Shown here: positions 57,770 to 64,000 of the stretch, in pieces | Position numbering within the stretch: the first letter of the stretch is position 1 | Layout: each line of letters starts with the position of its first letter | NCBI GenBank assembly: GCA_965115815.1 | Contig: OZ220465.1 | Span: 3,286,001-3,350,000, forward strand | Length of the DNA: 64,000 nt | Source of the DNA: VXPW01 sp965115815 | GTDB taxonomy: Bacteria; Pseudomonadota; Alphaproteobacteria; TMED109 | Direction of reading: 5' to 3' | The notes under the pieces: model-generated | Told to the model about the DNA's origin: nothing | Database searches by the model: none | Seen by the model: only the letters and a program-made list of their open reading frames with translations | Position numbers and translations under genes: made by a program

Positions 57770-59685
57770 GTTACGGTAGGAATGCGCATTGCTGCGCACC
57801 CCCCGCACAGATCCGGACATGGACGTTAATCCATCCGGCTCCTACCTCGAGTGCTTGACGGCAAACCGCTGGTCCGGCCATGGGTGGCGGATGGTTGCGC
57901 GCGGCCAAAGAATTTTGGTCATGCGCTCCAGCCGCTTCCAGTCGAAACGGTGGCGCTGGGAGCGGCGGCGTATCGCCCGCATCCATAGGCGTTGCAGCCT
58001 TTGGCGGAACGTGCGCAGCCACCGGGTCGCTCCCGGGACGGCGTAGTAGTTGAGCCAGCCTTGACAGACCCGCCCTAGCCACGTGCCGACCTCCCATAGG
58101 TCGTAGTGCCATCGTTTGCGAAGCACCACCCCGATGCGCGTCAAGGTCCTTGTGACCCGTTTTGCGATCGGCTTGCGCCCAAGCCTGAAGTGTCCGGCCC
58201 GGGTCTTCGTGCAGAAGTGCCTGAAGCCCAAGAAGTCGAACGTCTCCGGCTTGCCCGCCCCGCGCTTCCGGCGGTTCGCCGTGGCGAACCGGCCGAACTC
58301 GACCAGACGGGTTTTGTCCGGATGGAGGCCGAGCCCAAAGCGCTCCAGCCTCTCCCGAACGTCGCGAAGGTATTGCTCCGCATCCCGCTTGTACTGAAAC
58401 CCGACCACGATATCGTCCGCATAGCGGACCATGATCGCTTGACCGCCCGGAACCTTCGGACGCCATGCCTTGTGAAACCACAGATCCAACACGTAGTGCA
58501 GGAACACGTTCGCCAGGTAGGGGCTGACAATCGCACCCTGCGGCGAACCCACCCCGGTGTCGCTCCATGATCCGTCGGTCATGACGCCAGCGTTCAGCCA
58601 TTTGTGGATCAGACGGATCACCCGCCTGTCGCCAATGCGGTGCTCCAGGAACTTGATCAGCCAATCCCTCGGGATGGTGTCGAAGAATGCCCGGATATCT
58701 GCATCGACAATCCAGTTGACCTTGCGCCGCTCGATCCCGAACGCCAGGGCGTCGAGAGCGTCATGCGCCCCTCGGCCCGGTCGGAACCCGTAGCTGAAGC
58801 CCAGGAACTCCACCTCAAAGATCGGTGTCAGGATCACATCCACAACTGCCTTCTGGACGATCTTGTCCTCCAGTGCAGCAATCCCGAGCGGTCGTGTCCC
58901 GCCGTCCGGCTTGGGTATCTCAACCCGCCGAACCGGCGACGCCCGGTACGCTCCTCCACGGTGCAGGCGCGAGTGCAAGTCGAGCAAACGCTCGTCCAGA
59001 TCTTCGCCATAGGCCTCCCACGTCACGCCGTCGACTCCGGCCGCGGCTTCCTTCTTCAGGCCGAGCCAGGCCGACCGGAGCACCTCCGGCGTGATGTGGT
59101 GAAAGAGTGCAGTAAGACGCTCCTTCGGGTTCCTCTCTACAGCTTTCCGTATCCGGTCCGCCGCCTGTGGCACGCGTGCCCGACCCTGCGTTCGGCGCGT
59201 GCTTTGGCGTCCCGAATTCCCCTTGGTTGGGGCCCTTTCCTCCAGCAACTCCGCAGGAGCTGACGCTCCCTTGTTCGCCGCCTTCCCAGGTCGTACGGCC
59301 CCATCCGACTTCTTCAAACCGTTCGTCATAGGCTTCGGGTTTCTCCTTCCCTACGCGGTCCCGCCACGATCGGCGGGACAGCTTGAAGATCTCCCAGGGT
59401 CCCAACAGAAGACGTACGGACGTGTATGGGTTCTCTGACACCGCGGGGCTCGCCGGCATCTCACCAAATCGATGCCTGCGATGTTGCCTTCGGCCGATCT
59501 GAAAACCTCGGCACCCCGGATCATCGTATTTTCGGTGCTCATTAGCCCCACCCATCCGCGCCGCTACCGACGCTTCGCCTGCCCCCTCGCGGGAACCGAC
59601 GCACGGCTCGCGGAGAAACGCGGTTTGGTTACTCCTTCGTTCCAGGGGACTCTCACCCCCTGTCTTCTGCCAGTTCGCCTGGCAC
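57770..59685 (-). mobile_element. Group II intron G1b (full length, 1916 nt)
   Basis: 5' end GTGCCAGGCGAACTGGC at 59685 directly after TGGT that follows G2b domain V; 3' end CCGTAAC at 57770. Domain V at about 57810-57841. Confidence 0.9.
57842..59329 (-). CDS. ltrA: Group II intron reverse transcriptase/maturase (G1b)
   Basis: 495 residues, nearly identical to G1a but with consensus-like residues where G1a differs: GSPQGAIVSPYLANVFLHYV and WLNYYAVPG. All RT blocks, YADD and domain X are present; no endonuclease domain. Of the G1 proteins fully inside the window this is the best candidate for an active enzyme. It could act in trans on the ORF-deleted G1 copies. Confidence 0.94.
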   Translation of the reverse strand: MTNGLKKSDGAVRPGKAANKGASAPAELLEERAPTKGNSGRQSTRRTQGRARVPQAADRIRKAVERNPKERLTALFHHITPEVLRSAWLGLKKEAAAGVDGVTWEAYGEDLDERLLDLHSRLHRGGAYRASPVRRVEIPKPDGGTRPLGIAALEDKIVQKAVVDVILTPIFEVEFLGFSYGFRPGRGAHDALDALAFGIERRKVNWIVDADIRAFFDTIPRDWLIKFLEHRIGDRRVIRLIHKWLNAGVMTDGSWSDTGVGSPQGAIVSPYLANVFLHYVLDLWFHKAWRPKVPGGQAIMVRYADDIVVGFQYKRDAEQYLRDVRERLERFGLGLHPDKTRLVEFGRFATANRRKRGAGKPETFDFLGFRHFCTKTRAGHFRLGRKPIAKRVTRTLTRIGVVLRKRWHYDLWEVGTWLGRVCQGWLNYYAVPGATRWLRTFRQRLQRLWMRAIRRRSQRHRFDWKRLERMTKILWPRATIRHPWPDQRFAVKHSR

Positions 59686-59741
59686 ACCAGATCCGGACGT
59701 GCCCGCATTAGGGCATCCGGTTCCTTACAGGACAGGTTCGC

Positions 59742-61109
59742 TCAAGCGGTCCCGTAGCCGTGCGCGATCTTGGCCGTAGGCAGGGGCAAACGGCGAAGCA
59801 GCGCGGCCATCTGGTCCCAGTTCACCCGGGCCGAACGACTGCGCCGCGACAACCACTTTCGCCAGATTCGGATCACCTGGTAGCGGAAGCTAGCAATTCG
59901 GACACTGTTCCCGCTCCGGCCGTAGTAGGCGCAATGGCCTCGTAGGACCCGAGCGAGACCGTTGCGCGGGTAGAGCAAGGGCGCGTGTCGATGCCGTCGG
60001 CACCATTCCCGCACCGCTTGCAGCGCCCGCGCCAGGCGCCCCTTGGCCGTGTGCTGGCGCAGCACCGCATACTTCCATCTCGACCGCACCCAAACATGGG
60101 TGAAGCCCAGGAAGTCGAAGGTGGCGCCAGCTCCCGGATCCGGGGGCAGCTTGGCCCGAAAGTCAACGGATCGTGTCTTCTCTGCGTGCAGCTTCAGCCC
60201 AAACCGGGCCAAGCGCTTGCCGAGGACGGCCAGCACCCGCTCGCAGTCCCGCTGGTGCTCGAAGAGCAACACGAAATCGTCCGCATACCGCACCCGTTGG
60301 CACCGGCCCCGGAGGCGGGGCTGGACCGTCTGCTCGACCCACCGATCCAACACGTAGTGCAGGAACAGGTTGGAGAGCAGCGGCGACAACACGCCGCCTT
60401 GCGGCGTGCCCGCTTCCGAGGTGTGCCGGACGCCCTCCTCCAGGACGCCCGCCCGCAGCCATTTGTGGATCATGCGACGGAGGACACCGTCCTTGATCCG
60501 CAGGTCCAGGAAGGCGCGGAGTTCCCGGTGCGGGATGCTGTCGAAATACTTCGATACATCCGCGTCGATCACCCAGCGCTTCTTCTTCTTCATGATGCCC
60601 TGGTCGATAGCGTGCAGAGCATCCTGCGCCGATCGTCCAGGCCGGAACCCATACGATCCCGGCACGAAGTCCGCTTCGTAGATGGGTTCCAGCAGCATAC
60701 GAATGGCTCGTTGCGCCACCTTGTCTTCCAAGGTCGGAATGCCCAAGGGCCGGACCTCGCCGTTCCCCTTCGGGATCCAGGTCCGCCGAACCGGCGGCGC
60801 GAAGTAGCGGCCCGACAGGATCCGATCCCGGAGGTCTTCCAAGTTGGCCTCCAGGTTCTTCTCGTAGTCGGCCGCGGTCACGCCGTCGATCCCGGCGGCC
60901 CCGTCCTTCCGGGTGCGACGCCAAGCCCCCCGCATCCACTCCCCGTCGATCAGGTGGTGCACCGAGGTGAACACCCGATCCGGGTGCTTCCTCGCCTGCG
61001 CGGCTATCCACTGTGGTTTCGTCGACGTGTTGGCAGATCTCAGTGTCTCTCCCATCGTTTCCCTCCAGTGGTTCTGTTCCTGCAGCACGCCCCTTCCCTC
61101 CAGCGGCAC
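59742..61109 (-). CDS. ltrA: Group II intron reverse transcriptase/maturase (G2b)
   Basis: 455 residues, MPLEGRGVLQEQNHWRETMG. RT blocks: RRTWIPKGNGEVRPLGIPTL, VPGSYGFRPGRSAQDALHAI, RWVIDADVSKYFDSIPHREL, GTPQGGVLSPLLSNLFLHYV, VRYADDFVLLF, FDFLGFTHVW. The C-terminus has a domain X with LRGHCAYYGRSGNSVRI and lacks an HNH domain. It is only distantly related to the G1 enzymes. It is the only intact G2 enzyme in the window. Confidence 0.93.
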   Translation of the reverse strand: MPLEGRGVLQEQNHWRETMGETLRSANTSTKPQWIAAQARKHPDRVFTSVHHLIDGEWMRGAWRRTRKDGAAGIDGVTAADYEKNLEANLEDLRDRILSGRYFAPPVRRTWIPKGNGEVRPLGIPTLEDKVAQRAIRMLLEPIYEADFVPGSYGFRPGRSAQDALHAIDQGIMKKKKRWVIDADVSKYFDSIPHRELRAFLDLRIKDGVLRRMIHKWLRAGVLEEGVRHTSEAGTPQGGVLSPLLSNLFLHYVLDRWVEQTVQPRLRGRCQRVRYADDFVLLFEHQRDCERVLAVLGKRLARFGLKLHAEKTRSVDFRAKLPPDPGAGATFDFLGFTHVWVRSRWKYAVLRQHTAKGRLARALQAVREWCRRHRHAPLLYPRNGLARVLRGHCAYYGRSGNSVRIASFRYQVIRIWRKWLSRRSRSARVNWDQMAALLRRLPLPTAKIAHGYGTA

Positions 61110-61304
61110 CCGGTGGACCCGGTTCCCCGCCTTCTGCGGTACTATGAGCGTGCTACGACTTCCTGTCCCCGCGTGCCCTTCGGCTCATGGGTTTCGCCAG
61201 CCGGGTCCGCACGATGCCTGCAAGTTTCGTGTCCGCTCGCGCGCTCCCGCCGCCGTGCAGGCACAGCGGCCGGCCGGGGTCTTGATTGATCACGCTGGCT
61301 ATTT

Positions 61305-61499
61305 AGTGCCTGCCCGGAAAATCATAACACATTGTATATGCAACCATATCTGGAATTTGGAGAATCGAAGACTCCTTCTTTGAGGGCATATGACGGCATA
61401 TTCCGCTGAAATCAGGCTGGATTCGATGAATCTTCGCCCTGTCAATATTGAGCTTTCATTCATGTAATCAGACTCTTAGGGATTTTCCGTGCAGACACT
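61305..61499 (+). mobile_element. MITE C, copy C5, inside intron G2b
   Basis: 195 bp flanked by ATTT (61301-61304 and 61500-61503). The empty site is visible in G2a near 57350-57365 (GGCTATTTACCCTC), which proves the boundaries and the 4-bp duplication. Confidence 0.97.
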
Positions 61500-61911
61500 A
61501 TTTACCCTCTCCAGCGGTCATTCCTGCGGGCAGGAACAGGATCTCCCAGGTTCCCTAGCAAGCCCTCCCGCGGCTTTGCGTCGTTCTCTGACCCCGGACG
61601 GTCCGTTGCGCCTTGCCCATGCATGCGGCACTCCGGTGCGGCCCCCACTGCTCGAAAGATGAAGGCACCGTCATTGAGGATTACGAGGCTCCATAGCGAC
61701 GCTTCGCCGCCCGCTGTGTCCGCTTCACGACGTGCGTTACCGCACGCCATGCCACACTCGCTCCCGGCTGGCGGGCTCACCTTTGCCGGGCGGGGGTCGA
61801 ACCCGCAGGCTTGCGACGAAAGGTTTCAGCCTACGTCATGGCTTCCTCCCCTCCAGGGCTTGGCCTGGCGCAAGCCGGGTAGGAGGGGTCGTTGCCGAGC
61901 CCCTCCCCCCA

Positions 61912-62639
61912 GTTACGGTAGGAATGCGCATTACTGCGCACCCCCCGCGCAGATCCGGACATGGACGTTAATCCATCCGGCTCCTACCTCGGGTGCTTGA
62001 CGGCAAACCGCGGATCCGGCCATGGGCGGCGGAGGATTGCGCGCGACCCAGAACTCTCGGTCCTGCGCTCCCGTCGCTTCCGGTCGAACCGTGCGGCGTT
62101 CCGGATCCGGTCCGCCGCCTGAGGCACGCTTGCCCGACACTGCGTTCGGCGCGTGCTTTGGCGTCCCGAATTCCCCTTGGTTGGGGCCCTTTCCTCCAGC
62201 AACTCCGCAGGAGCTGACGCTCCCTTGTTCGCCGCCTTCCCAGGTCGTACGGCCCCATCCGACTTCTTCAAGCCGTTCGTCATAGGCTTCGGGTTTCTCC
62301 TTCCCTACGCGGTCCCGCCACGATCGGCGGGACCGCTTGAAGATCTCCCAGGGTCCCAACCGAAGACGTACGGACGTGTATGGGTTCTCGGACACCGCGG
62401 GGCTCGCCGGCATCTCACCCAATCGATGCCTGCGATGTTGCCTTCGGCCGATCTGAAAACCTCGGCACCCCGGATCATCGTATTTTCGGTGCTCATTAGC
62501 CCCACCCATCCGCGCCGCTACCGACGCTTCGCCTGCCCCCTCGCGGGAACCGACGCACGGCTCGCGGAGAAACGCGGTTTGGTTACTCCTTCGTTCCAGG
62601 GGACTCTCACCCCCTGTCTTCTGCCAGTTCGCCTGGCAC
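61912..62639 (-). mobile_element. ORF-deleted group II intron G1-delta-3 (728 nt)
   Basis: Identical length and deletion junction to G1-delta-2, with intact 5' (GTGCCAGGCGAACTGG) and 3' (CCGTAAC) ends. It occupies the position that G1b holds in G2b. Its 99-residue ORF is at 61984-62283. Confidence 0.9.
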
Positions 62640-62699
62640 ACCAGATCCGGACGTGCCCGCATTCGGGCATCCGGTTCCGTACAGGACCGGTTCGCTCAA

Positions 62700-63017
62700 G
62701 CGGTCCCGTATCCGTGCATGATCTTGGCCGTCGGCATGCCGGGCATCCTTCTCCAGGACGCCCGCCCGCAGCCATGGGTTGATCCTGCGACGGATGACAC
62801 CGTCCTTGATCCACAGGTCCAGAAAGGCGCGGAGTTCCCGATGCGGGATGCTGTCGAAATCCTTCGACACCTCCGCATCGATCACCCCGCGCTTCTTCTT
62901 CGCCTGCGCGGCTATCCACTGTCGTTCCGTGGACGGGTTGGAAGCTCTCAGTGTCTCTTCCACCGTTTCCCTCCAGTGGTTCGGTTCCTGCAGCACGCCC
63001 CTTCCCTCCAGCGGCAC
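62700..63017 (-). pseudogene. Group II intron RT remnant (G2c)
   Basis: MPLEGRGVLQEPNHWRETVE, joined by a deletion to RGVIDAEVSKDFDSIPHREL and WLRAGVLEKDARHAD, then by a second deletion to the C-terminal KIMHGYGTA codons. At least two deletions; no YADD. Confidence 0.88.
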
Positions 63018-63477
63018 CCGGTGGACCCGGTTCCCCGCCTTCGCCGGTACTATGAGCGAGCTACGACTTCCGGTTTCCGTCTGGCCTTCGGCTCATGGGT
63101 TTCGCCAGCCGGCTCCGCAGGTTCGACCTGCGGGCAGAAACCGGATCTCCCAGGTTCCCTGGCAAGCCCTCCCGCGGCTTTGCGTCGTTCTCTGACCCCG
63201 GACGGTCCATTGCGCCTTGCCCATGCATGCGGCACTCCGGTACGGCCCCCACTGCTCGAAAGATGAAGGCACCGACATTGAGGAGTACGAGGCTCCATAG
63301 CGACGCTTCGCCGCCCGCTGTGTACGCTTCACGACGTGCGGTACCGCACGCCATGCCACACTCGCTCCCGGCTGGCGGGCTCACCTTTGCCGGGCGGGGG
63401 TCGAACCCGCAGGCTTGCGACGAAAGGTTTCAACCTACGTCATGGTTTCCCCCTCTCCAAGGCTTGGCCTGGCGCAA

Positions 63478-64000
63478 GCCGGGTAGGAGGGGTCGTTGCC
63501 GAGCCCCTCCCCCCAGTTACGGTAGGAATGCGCATTGCTGCGCACCCCCCGCACAGATCCGGACATGGACGTTAATCCATCCGGCTCCTACCTCGAGTGC
63601 TTGACGGCAAACCGCTGGTCCGGCCATGGGTGGCGGATGGTTGCGCGCGGCCAAAGAATTTTGGTCATGCGCTCCAGCCGCTTCCAGTCGAAACGGTGGC
63701 GCTGGGAGCGGCGGCGTATCGCCCGCATCCATAGGCGTTGCAGCCTTTGGCGGAACGTGCGCAGCCACCGGGTCGCTCCCGGGACGGCGTAGTAGTTGAG
63801 CCAGCCTTGACAGACCCGCCCTAGCCACGTGCCGACCTCCCATAGGTCGTAGTGCCATCGTTTGCGAAGCACCACCCCGATGCGCGTCAAGGTCCTTGTG
63901 ACCCGTTTTGCGATCGGCTTGCGCCCAAGCCTGAAGTGTCCGGCCCGGGTCTTCGTGCAGAAGTGCCTGAAGCCCAGGAAGTCGAACGTCTCCGGCTTGC
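63478..64000 (-). mobile_element. Start of a fourth G2/G1 unit, running off the window
   Basis: The terminal hairpin (63478-63515) and intron G1c from 63516. The maturase C-terminus (stop at 63588; RFDWKRLERMTKILWPRATI, WLNYYAVPG) is open to the window edge. Confidence 0.9.
63588..64000 (-). CDS. ltrA: Group II intron maturase (G1c), C-terminal part
   Basis: About 137 codons in the window, matching G1b: domain X with GTWLGRVCQGWLNYYAVPG, then the basic tail ending WPDQRFAVKHSR. The RT part lies beyond the right edge. One base near 63979 differs from G1a/G1b (CCCAGG for CCCAAG). Confidence 0.88.
   Translation of the reverse strand, partial: KPETFDFLGFRHFCTKTRAGHFRLGRKPIAKRVTRTLTRIGVVLRKRWHYDLWEVGTWLGRVCQGWLNYYAVPGATRWLRTFRQRLQRLWMRAIRRRSQRHRFDWKRLERMTKILWPRATIRHPWPDQRFAVKHSR

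Larger units (their letters stand above)
57732..61873 (-). mobile_element. Group II intron G2b with internal G1b
   Basis: 4142-nt unit. G2 5' end at 61873 (TTGCGCCAGGCC), RT gene 59742-61109, domain V at 59690-59723, intron G1b at 57770-59685, terminal hairpin 57732-57769. It abuts G2a head to tail with no spacer. MITE C5 is inserted in its 5' region. Confidence 0.87.
61874..63477 (-). mobile_element. Group II intron G2c (shrunken) with internal G1-delta-3
   Basis: G2 5' end at 63477, domain V at 62644-62677, G1-delta-3 at 61912-62639, terminal hairpin 61874-61911. The G2 portion is only 838 nt, with most of the RT gene gone. Confidence 0.85.

Overview
The window is GC-rich. Its left end carries the gene order ntrB (end)-ntrC-ntrY-ntrX-trkA-trkH. 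This nitrogen two-component / potassium-uptake neighbourhood is typical of Alphaproteobacteria, so an alphaproteobacterium (Rhodospirillales-like) is the best guess. Beyond about 8.1 kb almost no housekeeping genes remain. The DNA is a dense nest of insertion sequences, miniature inverted-repeat elements (MITEs) and group II introns around a few cargo genes. Such proliferation fits a genome under weak selection, for example a host-restricted lineage; that is inference.

Layout. 1-8047: ntr/trk operon on the + strand, with a 110-bp tandem duplication across the ntrY/ntrX junction. 8.1-25.4 kb: two diverged copies of a small coiled-coil membrane protein gene, an RTX-type calcium-binding protein gene, and a stack of IS3, IS630, ISNCY, IS66, IS5 and Tn5-like elements plus MITE families called A, B and C here. 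25.4-27.2 kb: an apparently intact ISNCY element (D2). 27.5-41.3 kb: a minus-strand defence-type operon with a small DNA-binding protein, SNF2 helicase/DUF3883, DUF1156 methyltransferase, DUF499 ATPase and OLD-like nuclease. Its helicase gene is split by an ISNCY copy (D3). 41.4-42.6 kb: a decayed tyrosine recombinase and an operator-like region. 42.6-46.4 kb: a large SIR2 protein resembling the anti-phage sirtuin Dsr1. 46.5-53.6 kb: a new MITE (J), dead IS3 and IS110 elements, and an IS5 transposase broken by a DUF4338/Tn5-like element and abutted by an IS630 copy. 53.6-64.0 kb: a head-to-tail array of group II introns of one type (G2), each carrying a second type (G1) between its domain V and the terminal hairpin.

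How the parts interact. NtrC/NtrB and NtrX/NtrY are cognate response regulator/kinase pairs, and TrkA gates TrkH. The defence genes overlap by 8, 4 and 4 nt and look like one transcriptional unit running from the small DNA-binding gene to the nuclease. The helicase lesion is an exact 4-bp-duplication insertion, and excision would restore the frame. MITE C shares ends and 4-bp target duplications with the ISNCY elements. MITE A shares ends with the IS66 element and has the 8-bp duplication expected of that family. An RT-deleted 728-nt version of intron G1 occurs in three copies with one common deletion. Parasites that use another element's enzyme are therefore a recurring theme.

A second theme is in-frame tandem-repeat growth inside mobile genes: a Gly-X-Y tract in the ISNCY transposase, a 13-residue repeat in the Tn5-like transposase, a short repeat in the IS630 leader and a heptad repeat in the coiled-coil gene. 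Element boundaries and target duplications were read directly from the sequence. Family names are from recognition of motifs and were not searched.
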